Positions 36,115 to 45,592 of a DNA stretch of 64,000 nucleotides are shown here, piece by piece (the stretch's first letter is position 1; every line of letters begins with the position of its first letter). Both the position numbers and the translations under genes were made by a program. The stretch comes from Paramicrobacterium humi (lineage in GTDB: Bacteria > Actinomycetota > Actinomycetes > Actinomycetales > Microbacteriaceae), in contig NZ_FNRY01000001.1 in NCBI RefSeq assembly GCF_900105715.1, forward strand, positions 1,116,001-1,180,000. Reading direction: 5' to 3'. The notes below the pieces were generated by a model. It was not told the DNA's origin and made no database searches. It saw nothing but the letters and a program-made list of their open reading frames with translations.

Positions 36115-36128
36115 TGGTAACGATGCCA
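36115..36128. promoter_or_regulatory. LacI-type operator between lacI and the ABC permeases
   Basis: TGGTAACGATGCCA sits in the 250-bp divergent gap, inside a longer near-palindrome TGTGGTAACGATGCCACA (36113-36130). It is 83 bp upstream of the permease start and is a likely target of the divergent LacI protein. Confidence 0.8.
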
Positions 36129-36211
36129 CAACTCGATGGTGAGTAGCGCTCGCAGACGGCAGGCACCGCGGCAGTCGGTTTCGCAAGGGCTTCTCCCAGT
36201 GGAGGGGTGCG

Positions 36212-37186
36212 ATGACGATAAAGGGCAAGCCGAGCGAGACGAAGCTGCTCGTCATGGGCGACCAGGGCCGCAAGAAGCGCGTGAAGGTCAAGTACAACAA
36301 GAGAGAGGCCATAGCCGGCTATCTCTTCATCACCCCGTGGATCATCGGCTTCCTCATCTTCACGCTCGGCGCGATGATCTACAGCCTCGTGATCTCGTTC
36401 AGCAACTACCGGCTCGCGACGAACACAGCGATTCCCGTTGGGTTCGCGAACTACGCGGAGCTGTTCCAGGATCCGAAGGTCATGACGTCGCTGAGCAACA
36501 CGCTCCTGTACGCGCTCATGGCCGTTCCCGGGGAGATCATCTTCGCGCTCTTCCTCGCCATGCTCCTCGACAAGGTGAGCCGCGGAGCCGGCGTGTTCCG
36601 CACGCTGTACTACCTGCCGAAGATGACGCCGACCGTCGCAACAGCATCGATCTTCCTCCTTCTGCTCAACGGCAACACGGGAGCGATAAACAACTTCCTC
36701 GGCCTGTTCGGCATCCCGGGCCCGCAATGGCTCCTCGATCCGTTCTGGGTCAAGCCCGCGATCGTGATCATGACGTTGTGGACGGTCAGCGGCACGATGG
36801 TGATCTTCCTCGCCGCGATCAAGAACGTGCCGCGAGACCTGTACGAGGTCGCCTCCCTCGACGGCGCGGGCCCCGTGAGGCAGTTCTTCACGATCACGCT
36901 CCCGATGATCTCCGGTGCCATGTTCTTCAACGTCATCGTGCTCTCGATCGCGGCGCTGCAGACCTTCGACCAGGCGTACCTGCTGTTCTGGCGCGACCAG
37001 TCGAACGCGTCACCTGAGTCGTCGCTCTTCTACGCCGTCTACCTGTTCATCCAGGCGTTCCGCCAGTTCAACTTCGGATTCGCCTCGGCCATGGCGTGGC
37101 TCCTGTTCGTCATCATCATGATCATCACGTTCGTGCAGATGAGGTTCGGCAGACGGTTCGTCTACTACGAAGGGGACAACGACTGA
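36212..37186 (+). CDS. Sugar ABC transporter permease 1 (MalF type)
   Basis: This encodes 324 residues with six predicted transmembrane helices, the first being IAGYLFITPWIIGFLIFTLG. The cytoplasmic EAA-type motif YEVASLDGAGPVRQFFTITLPMI contacts the ATPase. It belongs to the CUT1-type family that imports oligosaccharides. GGAGGGG lies before ATG 36212. Its stop overlaps the next permease start (TGATG). No ABC ATPase gene lies nearby, so a shared MsiK-type ATPase elsewhere is likely. Confidence 0.9.
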   Translation: MTIKGKPSETKLLVMGDQGRKKRVKVKYNKREAIAGYLFITPWIIGFLIFTLGAMIYSLVISFSNYRLATNTAIPVGFANYAELFQDPKVMTSLSNTLLYALMAVPGEIIFALFLAMLLDKVSRGAGVFRTLYYLPKMTPTVATASIFLLLLNGNTGAINNFLGLFGIPGPQWLLDPFWVKPAIVIMTLWTVSGTMVIFLAAIKNVPRDLYEVASLDGAGPVRQFFTITLPMISGAMFFNVIVLSIAALQTFDQAYLLFWRDQSNASPESSLFYAVYLFIQAFRQFNFGFASAMAWLLFVIIMIITFVQMRFGRRFVYYEGDND

Positions 37187-38151
37187 TGTCCATCGGATCA
37201 TCGGCGGCCGCCAACGTGCAGTCGCAGACAACCGCAGAAGCCACGACTGACGTGCCGGACCGCCCGAGGGGGCCCGGAAAGCCGCAGAAGTCGAGCCGCT
37301 GGTACAAGCCGCGGAGCGTCATCGGCAAGGTCATCCTCTGGATCGTCCTCGTCGGCTTCGCCCTGATGTTCCTGTACCCGTTCGTCTGGCTCCTCGCCGC
37401 CAGCCTCAAACCGCGCGGGCAGGTCTTCGACAACGCCCTCATACCGAAGACGTTCGTGCCCGAGAACTACGTCGAGGTCTGGAACCAGCTGCCTCTGCTC
37501 AACTGGATGTACACGAGCGTCGCCATCGCCGTTCTCGCGGCGGGAACCGTGGCCATCTCGAGCTCGGTGGTCGCGTTCGGCTTCGCGTACTTCAAGTTCC
37601 CCGGCCGCGGCATCCTGTTCGGACTCGTGCTCGCCACGATGATGCTGCCCGGCGCCGTCACCATGGTGCCGCAGTACCTGATCTGGAACCAACTGCACCT
37701 CGTCGGCACGTGGGTGCCCTTGTGGGGAATGAATCTGTTCGGTTCTGCCTTCTACATCTTCCTGCAGAGACAGTTCTTCCTCGGCCTGCCGAGAGAGCTG
37801 TTCGAAGCGGCGCGCATCGACGGCGCGAGCTATTGGGGGCTGTTCCGCCGCATCGCGATGCCGCTGTCGATTCCCTCGTTCATCATCGTGTTCATCTTCG
37901 AATTCCAGGCCAGTTGGAACAACCTGCAGGCGGCACTGATCTACCTGAACGCGGGTAGCGTGGACGAATTCACGGCCCCGCTCGGTATCGCTTATGCGAT
38001 GACGAAGTACAGCCCCACGAACGGCGGACACGGTGACTACCAGTACGTCATGGTCGCCTCGCTGCTCGTCACGCTGCCGATGCTCATTATCTTCGCCTTC
38101 GGCCAGCGGTACTTCATCGAAGGCGTCGCCACCCAGGGTCGAAAGGGATAA
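37186..38151 (+). CDS. Sugar ABC transporter permease 2 (MalG type)
   Basis: This encodes 321 residues with a disordered basic N-terminus (about 1-45) and six transmembrane helices. The EAA motif FEAARIDGASYWGLFRRIAMPL lies in the third cytoplasmic loop. It pairs with permease 1, with which it overlaps by one base. The solute-binding protein gene is 1.5 kb away on the opposite strand. Confidence 0.9.
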   Translation: MSIGSSAAANVQSQTTAEATTDVPDRPRGPGKPQKSSRWYKPRSVIGKVILWIVLVGFALMFLYPFVWLLAASLKPRGQVFDNALIPKTFVPENYVEVWNQLPLLNWMYTSVAIAVLAAGTVAISSSVVAFGFAYFKFPGRGILFGLVLATMMLPGAVTMVPQYLIWNQLHLVGTWVPLWGMNLFGSAFYIFLQRQFFLGLPRELFEAARIDGASYWGLFRRIAMPLSIPSFIIVFIFEFQASWNNLQAALIYLNAGSVDEFTAPLGIAYAMTKYSPTNGGHGDYQYVMVASLLVTLPMLIIFAFGQRYFIEGVATQGRKG

Positions 38152-38190
38152 GGTCGCGCTCCGGCATCGCCTCCACGGCAAGATGGGGTC

Positions 38191-38526
38191 GTGGCATCGA
38201 CCTTCACGCTCATCACCGAATGCTCGGCCGACGCCGAGAGCGTGACGTGGCGCGCGCGCCACTTCGGGATCTGGTTCACGATGACCTCGAGGATCACCGC
38301 GCTCGAGCGGCCGATCCGCTTCGTCGATGAACAGGTCAAGGGCCCGTTCACGGTCTTTGTGCACGAGCACTCGTTCGAGCAGCTTCCCGGCGGCTCGCGA
38401 ATGACCGACACCATCACTCTCGGATCTCCCCTTCTCGGCCGGCTCGCAGAACGGCTCATCCTTGTGCCGTACCTTCGCCGCCTCGTCGCCTCGCGAAACG
38501 CCGTGCTCATCTCGGCCCTGATCTGA
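38191..38526 (+). pseudogene. SRPBCC-family protein lacking its middle N-terminal part
   Basis: 111 residues. The stretch VTWRARHFG..FTMTSRITALERP.RFVDEQVKGPF and the C-terminal GGSRMTDTITLGSPLLGRLAERL match an SRPBCC (START-like) lipid-binding family normally near 150 residues. The N-terminus TFTLITECSADAE is also typical, but the two parts are joined directly, so about 35 residues seem missing in frame. It may be non-functional. GTG 38191 is the likely start. Confidence 0.55.
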
Positions 38527-38567
38527 GGGACCCCCCGGCATAAATGCTCCCGCGGTACAGTGCCTCT

Positions 38568-39520
38568 GTGACGGAGCCGTTCCTCAGCGGTCTGCTTGAG
38601 GTGGACCAGGACAATGAGATCTATTGGGAATGTTGGGGCAACCCGCAGGGGAAGCCCGCGCTATTTCTCCATGGGGGCCCGGCTCGGGAATCGGAACCCA
38701 TCACCGCAGCTACTTCGATCCTGACGAGTACATGGTCGTCTCGCTGGATCAGCGAGGCTGCGGGCGCAGCCGGCCTCTTGCCAGTGAGGACGTCGCAAGA
38801 CTTCGCACGAACACGACACAGGGTCTCATCCGAGATCTCGAAAGACTGCGACAGCATGTGGGGGTCGGAGAGTGGCTGGTTGTCGGCCTGTCGTGGGGTT
38901 CGACGTTGGCTCTAGCGTATGCCGAGGAGCATCCCCATAGAGTGACCGAAATCGTTCTTGGAGCGGTCACGACCACAAGCCGATCGGAAGTGGAATGGAT
39001 CACGCAGGATCTGCGCCATCTGTTTCCCCGGGAATGGGATGAGTTCGCCAGGGCCTCGGGCGCGCGTCAGGGCGAGCGGCTCATTGACGCCTACTACGAG
39101 AGGATCACCGATCCAGACCCCGCTGTTCGCGCGGCCGCGGCTCACGCATGGTGCGTCTGGGAAGACGCCCATGTTTCGCTCGCTCCGTCGAGCAGACCCG
39201 ATCCGCGCTTCGAAGACGAGGCGACGCGTCTGCTTCTGGCGACCCTCGTCATTCATAACTGGAAGCACGCTGCGTTCGTCGACCCGCCCGGCATCGTCGG
39301 TGCTTTAGAGCGGATCGCGCACATTCCTGCTGTTCTCGTGCACGGCCGCCTGGATGTCAGTTCCGTGCTTTCCGTTCCTTGGGAACTTCATAAGAGGTGG
39401 CCGGCGAGCAGGCTCGTCATCGTTGATGACGAGGGTCACTTCGGCCCGACGATCTCCGACACGGTCACGGCTGCCATCGCCGAGTTCGCTCGACCGGCCA
39501 CAGGACACAATCCCGAGTGA
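38568..39520 (+). pseudogene. Prolyl aminopeptidase-like alpha/beta hydrolase, frameshifted
   Basis: Frame one, from GTG 38568 (or ATG 38544), encodes IYWECWGNPQGKPALFLHGGP and then loses family resemblance. Frame two from about 38681 continues GSGIGTHHRSYFDPDEY, SLDQRGCGRSRP, the nucleophile elbow VGLSWGSTLALAYA and the late VHGRLD and GHFG. A deletion of one G in GGGGGCCCGG near 38673-38682 explains the split. Restored, it would be a ~318-residue proline iminopeptidase. Its GC content looks lower than its neighbours. Confidence 0.8.
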
Positions 39521-39566
39521 AGCGACGCCCCGGGCCGGCGTCCGCTCGGCTCACGGCGCAACGAAA

Positions 39567-39592
39567 ATGGGCGGTCCCGAAGGACCGCCCAT
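39567..39592 (-). terminator. Terminator of the solute-binding protein gene
   Basis: An 11-bp perfect stem with a TTCG tetraloop (minus-strand reading) is followed by TTTCGTT. It lies 14 bp after the stop codon. Confidence 0.85.
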
Positions 39593-39606
39593 CCCCGTTA
39601 GGGAGG

Positions 39607-40983
39607 CTACTTGCCAGCCATGGCGTTGTCGTAGGCGCGCTGTGCGGCCTTCTGCGCCTCGGCTAGAGCCTGCTTCGCCGACTTGTCGCCGAGAAGCGTG
39701 GATGAGATCGCATTGTTCATCTCGTTCTCAATCGACTGGCCCGCCGGAGAGGCACCGAACGACTTGCCCGAGTTCACAACGTCGTAGAACGTCGCGATCG
39801 TCTGGTCGAATCCCTCGTTTCCGCTCTTCTTCACGTACTTCTCGCGAATAGCCTGATCGGCCTTCGGCGACCCCGTGAAGAGGCCGGTGTTGATCGCGCC
39901 AGGCGTGCTCTCGATCGTCTTGTTCCGAGCTGCGGCCGCCGCCATCCACGCGTCTTGCGACGTGAGGTCGAGAGCCCACGCACACGCGGCGTCAGCGTTC
40001 TTCGCGCCCGTCGGGATCACGAAGGACGTGCCGCTCGCGACCGCGAAAGGCTGGCCGTCGCTGTCCTTGAACGGAACGGCGCCGATGTCGACCTTGTCGA
40101 TGTAGGGGGTGAGCACGTTGACGTACCACTGCGCGTTCACCTGTGCGCCGACCTGGTCGGTGACGTACTGGTTCTTGTCACCGAAGGTGTCGAACGTGTC
40201 GGTGAAGCTCTTCACCTTCGCGTATCCACCCTGCGCGTCGTTGATCTTCTTGAGCAGGTCGAGCGCCTTCTCGTTCTTCGGGTCGTCAAGCGTCGGCTTG
40301 CCGTCGCTGTCGGTCAGCTGCCCGCCGAGGCCGAGGACCCAGAGGCCGCCTTGGCCGGTCGAGACCGGGTCAAAGCCGAGAACGGAGGGGTTGCCGCCGC
40401 TCTCCTTGTACATCTTGCCGATCGCGTCGAGCAGGACGTCAGGCTTCGAGGTGTCGATCTGGTCGGCCGTGACGCCCGCGGCATCCATCACCCGCTTGTT
40501 GAGGATGATCGCCGGCGGCTGGTAGAACTGCGGAACGGCCCACACCTTGCCGTCGAACGTGATGTCGTCGACGACCGACTGGTAATAGAGGTCGGTCGGC
40601 TTTGCGCTGTGCGCCGAATAGCACTTGTCGAGCGGCATGATGAGGCCCTGCGCCGCGTAGGTCGCGACGAAGCGCCTGTCCATCTGCACGACGTCGGGCA
40701 CCTTGCCGCTCGCCGCGCGCGTCGTGAACTTCTGCGCGTCGAAGGCCGTCTGGTCGATCTTGATGTCGACGTCCTTCAGCTGCTCCTTCGCATAGTCGAG
40801 TCGCGAGGTGCCGACCTCGTCGGCGTTGTCGAAGCCCCACGCGTTCAGCGTGCCGGAAGGGCTCGTCGTGAAGTCCGCGGACTCAGCCTCCGTCCCGCCG
40901 CCTCCGCCGCTGCCGCACCCTGCGAGCACAACCATGGAGGCTGCGGCGGTGACGGCAAGGAGTGTCAACTGCCTCTTCTTCAT
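39607..40983 (-). CDS. ABC transporter extracellular sugar-binding lipoprotein
   Basis: This encodes 458 residues. A signal peptide with lipobox LAGC (Cys 23) is followed by a Gly-rich linker and a class I/II sugar-binding fold beginning GTLNAWGFDN. It probably delivers oligosaccharide to permeases 1 and 2. The gene is transcribed opposite to the permeases and divergent from the first GH38 gene; the gap has a TGTGGAA/TTCCACA inverted repeat and a LacI operator. It ends at a strong terminator. Confidence 0.9.
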   Translation of the reverse strand: MKKRQLTLLAVTAAASMVVLAGCGSGGGGGTEAESADFTTSPSGTLNAWGFDNADEVGTSRLDYAKEQLKDVDIKIDQTAFDAQKFTTRAASGKVPDVVQMDRRFVATYAAQGLIMPLDKCYSAHSAKPTDLYYQSVVDDITFDGKVWAVPQFYQPPAIILNKRVMDAAGVTADQIDTSKPDVLLDAIGKMYKESGGNPSVLGFDPVSTGQGGLWVLGLGGQLTDSDGKPTLDDPKNEKALDLLKKINDAQGGYAKVKSFTDTFDTFGDKNQYVTDQVGAQVNAQWYVNVLTPYIDKVDIGAVPFKDSDGQPFAVASGTSFVIPTGAKNADAACAWALDLTSQDAWMAAAAARNKTIESTPGAINTGLFTGSPKADQAIREKYVKKSGNEGFDQTIATFYDVVNSGKSFGASPAGQSIENEMNNAISSTLLGDKSAKQALAEAQKAAQRAYDNAMAGK

Positions 40984-41042
40984 GTGAATCTCCTTTTAGT
41001 AGTGCGACGAGCATCATCGCCAGCCGCCCGAGAGTGCAGAAA

Positions 41043-41060
41043 TGTGGAATCCTTTCCACA
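41043..41060. promoter_or_regulatory. Inverted repeat upstream of the sugar-binding protein gene
   Basis: TGTGGAATCCTTTCCACA has 7-bp perfect arms and a 4-bp centre. It resembles the outer part of the LacI operator but lacks its CG centre, so it may be a degenerate copy or a site for another regulator. Confidence 0.4.
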
Positions 41061-41178
41061 CGCAAACTAGCCCAGCTTGTCGCGAGAAACAAGGGGTTGA
41101 GGGCGGGTCGTCCCCCGTCCGTGGCCGAACCGTTATTGAACCTTGTCTTCGCCACTGAGCAGCCGATAGGCTCGTTTC

Positions 41179-41192
41179 TGGCAACGATGCCA
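41179..41192. promoter_or_regulatory. LacI-type operator upstream of the first GH38 gene
   Basis: TGGCAACGATGCCA matches the CG-centred operator pattern and ends 16 bp before ATG 41209, where bound repressor would block initiation. Confidence 0.8.
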
Positions 41193-41208
41193 CAGGGAAG
41201 AGAGAGCT

Positions 41209-43700
41209 ATGTCGCGCATTCGACAGCTTCTGCTTGTCGCGCACACCCACCACGACGTCGGCTACACGAACAGCCCCCGCATCATCGATCGCCAGCACGA
41301 GCGCATCGTCTCGGAGGTTCTGTCGCTCTGCGATGCCTCCCCGGGCCAAGGACCCGACCGGTTTCGGTGGACGTTCGAGGTCTCTCGTCCCGTGCTGCGC
41401 TTCCTCGCCCACGCGAGCGCCGACGACGTCGCGCGCCTGCGCCGCCAGGTCCGCGCGGGTGACATCGCAGTCACCGGCGGTTACCTCAACATGACGCAGC
41501 TGCCCTCGACCTGGGAGTTCGAGACCGCGTACGACGCGCTCAGCGCCTTCGCCGCGGCCGGGATTCCCGTGCGCACCGAGCAGCACGGCGACGTCAACGG
41601 CATCGCGTGGGGCACGATCCCGGCGATGCGGCGGGCCGGCATCGAACGGCTCGTGATGGCGCTCAACCCCGACCACGGGCGCGCCCCCTTCCCGCAGCCG
41701 AGCGCGTTCTGGTGGGAGGGCCCGAGCGGCGAACGGCTGTTCACACTGCTCTCGACCCACTATGGCTATGGCGAGGAGTGGGGAATCGTTGACGGCGACT
41801 GTGATCTGGCCGAGCGCAGAATCCGCGCGTTCGTCGACGAGCTCGAGAAGCGCGACGACTACCCGTTCGACTCCGTCGTCGTGCACGCCGGCAACGACAA
41901 CCGCTGGCCGACGACCGCCCACCTCGACATCGTGCGGCACTGGAACGAGCGGCATCCGGACGTGCCGATGCGCACGGCGACGATCGACGACGCGCTCGAC
42001 GTGCTGCAGGGTCACCCTGCTTCGGCCGGTCTTCCCGTGTACCGCGGCGAGTGGTCGGACTGGTGGGCGCACGGTCACGGTTCCACGGCGCGCGAAGTCG
42101 CGGTCTACCGTGAAGCGCGCTCGTTCGCGCGTGCCGCCCAGGCCTCGCACGCCCTCGTACTGCTCGACGGCACCGGAACGCCGGCGCTCGCCACGGTGCT
42201 CGGCTACCGCCGCGGGCCGGTGCTGCTGCGCTCCCCCGCCGAGCTTCTCGACGACCTCGCGCACGTCGACGAGCAGCTGCTGCTCTTCGGCGAGCACACG
42301 TGGGGATCCTGGGAGACCTACTCCAAGCCGCACTCGAACCTGAGCCACTCGCACTGGAACGCCAAGGCCGGTTTCGCCTATGACGCCTTCGACCACGCGC
42401 GCGATCTCGCCATCGAGGGACTGTACCGGCTCGCGGCGGCCGGCAGCGAGCACGCGCCGGGCGACGTGCGTGCGAGCGGCATCCTCGTCTTCAACCCGAG
42501 CGAGCGCGAGCGAACGGAGCCGATAGCCGCCGAGATCGACGGCGCACGCCGTGTGCGTGTCGTCGCGACAGTCCCTCCGTTCGGTCTGTCCCTTCTTCAG
42601 ACTCCGGATGCCGCTCACGAGCAGCGGCGCGGTCGCGTCATCGAGACCGCACGCTACCGCGTCGAGGTCGATCCGGCGGCCGGAGGTGTCGTCTCGCTCC
42701 TCGACAAGCGCACGGGGCGCGAGCTCGTCGACAGCAGTGCCGCACACGCGCTTGGCGCCGTCGTGTGCGAGACGGTGCCCTCGACGAGCACGCACCCGAT
42801 GGTGACGCGCAGCCCCAAGGACTTCCACCCGGAGGACCCGGGGCCCGACTTCGAGCGCACGGTCGCGACGGGCGCCGACGAGCCGGTCATCACCGAGACG
42901 GACACTGCCACCGAGATCAGCTGGACGACGAGCGTTCCGGGCCTGCTCGACGCGAGAGGGACGCTCGTGCTGTACGCCGGGACGGAGCTTGTCGACTACG
43001 ACGTGCACATCGCGAAGCCGGAGTCCTTCGCCCCGAGAGCGTGTTCGTCGCCTTCCCGTTCGCCGAGAACTCGCCCGAGTTCCTTCTCGAGACCGCCGGC
43101 GCCGTCTATGTCGCCGGTGCCGAGCAACTGCCGGACACGAGCGCGGACTGGTACTCGATTCAACACGCCCTCGGCGTGCGCGGTGCGCAGGGCGGCATCC
43201 TGTGGGGCAGCTTCGATGCTCCGCTCGTGCAACTCGGCGGATTCCACACGGGGCAGTGGGCGCGCACGCTCGATGCTCCTGTCGGTCACGTCAACAGCTG
43301 GATCATGAACAATCTGCACTTCACGAACTTCCAGGCGCGGCAGGACGTGAACCGCACCTTCCGCTACCGGTTCGCTCCGCGCGAGCGGCCGGTGTCGCGA
43401 CAAGAGGTCAGGGTCTTCGGCCGCGACCTCGCCGAGCCGCTGCAGGCTCGCCAGTACCGCGGGCCCTTCAGCGCCGAACCGGCGAACGGACTGAGCGTCG
43501 AGCCGGCCGATGAGGTGCTGTGCGAGCTGCGGCCGGTCGGCGACCACGTCGTGCGAGCGCGACTGCGCAACGTCTCCGATCGTCCGATCACGGCGCACGT
43601 GCGCTGGCGCGGACACCCGGTCCACACCGAAGGGGGTGACGGCGGCGTGGCGATTCCGGCGCTCGGAACGGCGGACGTGATGCTGCGACGAGAACGATGA
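41209..43700 (+). pseudogene. GH38-like alpha-mannosidase, frameshifted near 43031
   Basis: Frame one runs from ATG 41209 with LLLVAHTHHDVGYTNS, HGDVNGIAWG and HVDEQLLLFGEHTWGSWETYS, resembling GH38 or DUF5054-type glycosidases. It ends in unrelated residues after AKPESFAP. From about 43034 the family sequence continues in another frame (ESVFVAFPFAENSPEF to the C-terminus at 43700). One missing base in the CCCC run 43031-43034 accounts for it; the restored protein would be about 830 residues. It has no signal peptide, so it would be cytosolic. SD is GGAAGAGAG. Confidence 0.82.
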
Positions 43701-45592
43701 GTGCGAAGAATCGAGATCGGCCGCCCGTCGAATCGGTCGGCAGGTTCCTGCTCTGGCAGGCGAGCCGCCAGCCGAAGACTCTCGTCGGAGGGGTCGTGTT
43801 CGGCGTCATCTGGATGCTGTGCCAGGCCGTGTGGCCGTACTTGCTCGGCCGGGCGATCGACGAGGGGATCGACGGCGGTCAAGTCGCGGTTCTCGCGTGG
43901 TGCCTTGCGCTTCTTCTCGTCGCGTGCGTGCAGGCGGCGTCCGGGATGATGCGACACCGCATGGCGGTGTCGAACTGGCTGCGGTCCTCGCTCGGGGTCT
44001 CCCGAGTGATCGGGCATCACTCCGCCGACACGGGGAACGCGATAACCGCGACGACGGCCTCGGGCGAGATCGTGGCGACGGTGTCGTCGGACGCGCTGCG
44101 CCTCGGTGAGATGTTCGATGTGACGGCGCGCTTGAGCGGCGGCATCATCGCCTACCTCGTCGTCTCGGTGATCATGCTCACGACCTCCGTCCCGCTAGGC
44201 CTCGTCGTGCTCATCGGCGTCCCCGTTCTAGGCGCACTGCTCGGCCTGGTCATCAAGCCCCTGCACAAGCGGCAGGCGGGCTGGCGCAAGCAGACAGGCC
44301 TTCTCACGACACTCGGCGCTGACACTGTCGCGGGGCTTCGCGTGCTGCGCGGCATCGGCGGCGAAGACGAGTTCGTGGAGCGCTACGCCGCGCGCTCGCA
44401 GAAAGTGCGGAAGGCGGGCGTGCGCGTCGCCCGCATGCAGTCATGGCTCGACGGCCTCCAGGTCGTGCTCCCCGGCGCGTTCCTCGCCTTCATCGTCTGG
44501 TTCGGGGCGCACCTCGTGCTCTCCGGAGCGATCTCGGCCGGAGAGCTCGTCGCGTTCTACGGTTACGCCGTGTTCCTGACCATTCCGCTGCGCACCGGAG
44601 TGGAGGCGGCGCAGGCGTTCGCACGAGGGATCGTCGCCGGGCAGCGCATTCTCGCGGTGCTGCGCATCGAGCGGGCGACGAGCGATCCCGACGAGCCAGC
44701 TCCCCCGCCGCCTGCCGGCTCGGAGCTCGTCGACGTGGCCTCGGGGCTCACGGTCCGGCCCGGCCTGTTCACGGGCGTCGTCGACGTCGACCCCGACACC
44801 GCGGCAGCGGTAGCGACGCGCCTCGGCCGATTCGACGACACGCTGCACGAGGACGCGCCCGTTCTCTGGGGAGGCGTCGAGCACACGCGACTGCCGGTGT
44901 CTGAAGTGCGTCGGCGCATCGTCGTGAGCGGCGCCAACCCGCAGATCTTCGGCGGCCCGCTTCTGGAGAGCCTCGACATCCTCCCGCTGCGCGATCCTGA
45001 TCTGCGGTCGACTCAGACCGGACAGATTCGTCGCGTGCGCACGGCGCTTGACGCGGCGGCAGCGACGGAGACGGTGGACGCGCTTCCCGAGGGGCTGTCG
45101 GAGACGGTCGCCGAGCGCGGCCGCTCGTTCTCCGGCGGTCAACGGCAGCGACTCAGTCTCGCGCGAGCGCTCATCACCGACGCCGAAGTGCTCGTGCTCA
45201 TCGAGCCGACGAGCGCGGTCGACTCGCACACAGAGGCACTGATCTCGGAGCGGCTGCGACGCGCTCGGGCGGGACGCACGACGGTGATCGTTACCGAGAG
45301 CCCGCTTCTGCTCGACCACATGGACGACATCGAGGTCATGCGCCGCGGCTCTGTCATCGGTCGCGGCACCCACGGCGAGCTCATGCGGCGCGACGACGAC
45401 GTCGGCGACCTCTACCGCTCGGTCGTGGCGCGCACGACGAGCGCGGCGGAACCAGTCGACGCCGGCGAGCTCGACGAAGCGTGGACCGGTTCGATCGACG
45501 CCTTGTGGACCGACGCGGTCGAAACCGGGGCGATCCGCACCGCGAAGCCCCGGCGAGAGAGGGGAGACGACGATGCTTCTGCCGATCGCTGA
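43697..45592 (+). CDS. ABC exporter half with degenerate ATP site (heterodimer partner 1)
   Basis: This encodes 631 residues with an N-terminal six-helix exporter domain and a C-terminal nucleotide-binding domain. That domain keeps the signature SFSGGQRQRLSLARAL but has no Walker A; the expected place reads GVVDVDPDTAAAVATRLG. Walker B reads VLVLIEPTSAVD with Ile replacing the Asp, and the H-loop His is Ser (TESPLLL). It can only supply the signature half of a composite ATP site with the next gene. Exported substrate is unknown. Overlaps the next gene by 20 bp. Confidence 0.85.
   Translation: MSAKNRDRPPVESVGRFLLWQASRQPKTLVGGVVFGVIWMLCQAVWPYLLGRAIDEGIDGGQVAVLAWCLALLLVACVQAASGMMRHRMAVSNWLRSSLGVSRVIGHHSADTGNAITATTASGEIVATVSSDALRLGEMFDVTARLSGGIIAYLVVSVIMLTTSVPLGLVVLIGVPVLGALLGLVIKPLHKRQAGWRKQTGLLTTLGADTVAGLRVLRGIGGEDEFVERYAARSQKVRKAGVRVARMQSWLDGLQVVLPGAFLAFIVWFGAHLVLSGAISAGELVAFYGYAVFLTIPLRTGVEAAQAFARGIVAGQRILAVLRIERATSDPDEPAPPPPAGSELVDVASGLTVRPGLFTGVVDVDPDTAAAVATRLGRFDDTLHEDAPVLWGGVEHTRLPVSEVRRRIVVSGANPQIFGGPLLESLDILPLRDPDLRSTQTGQIRRVRTALDAAAATETVDALPEGLSETVAERGRSFSGGQRQRLSLARALITDAEVLVLIEPTSAVDSHTEALISERLRRARAGRTTVIVTESPLLLDHMDDIEVMRRGSVIGRGTHGELMRRDDDVGDLYRSVVARTTSAAEPVDAGELDEAWTGSIDALWTDAVETGAIRTAKPRRERGDDDASADR

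Noticed and set aside
41043-41060. TGTGGAATCCTTTCCACA counted as a sixth LacI operator
   Set aside because: It lacks the CG centre that defines the other sites, so it is listed as a separate, low-confidence inverted repeat.
41014-43008. 664-residue minus-strand frame over the first GH38 gene
   Set aside because: Shadow frame; the plus strand carries the glycosidase motifs.
43021-43045. Programmed -1 ribosomal frameshifting in the GH38 gene
   Set aside because: The junction GCC CCG AGA is not a standard X XXY YYZ slippery heptamer and no downstream pseudoknot was evident; a deletion is simpler.
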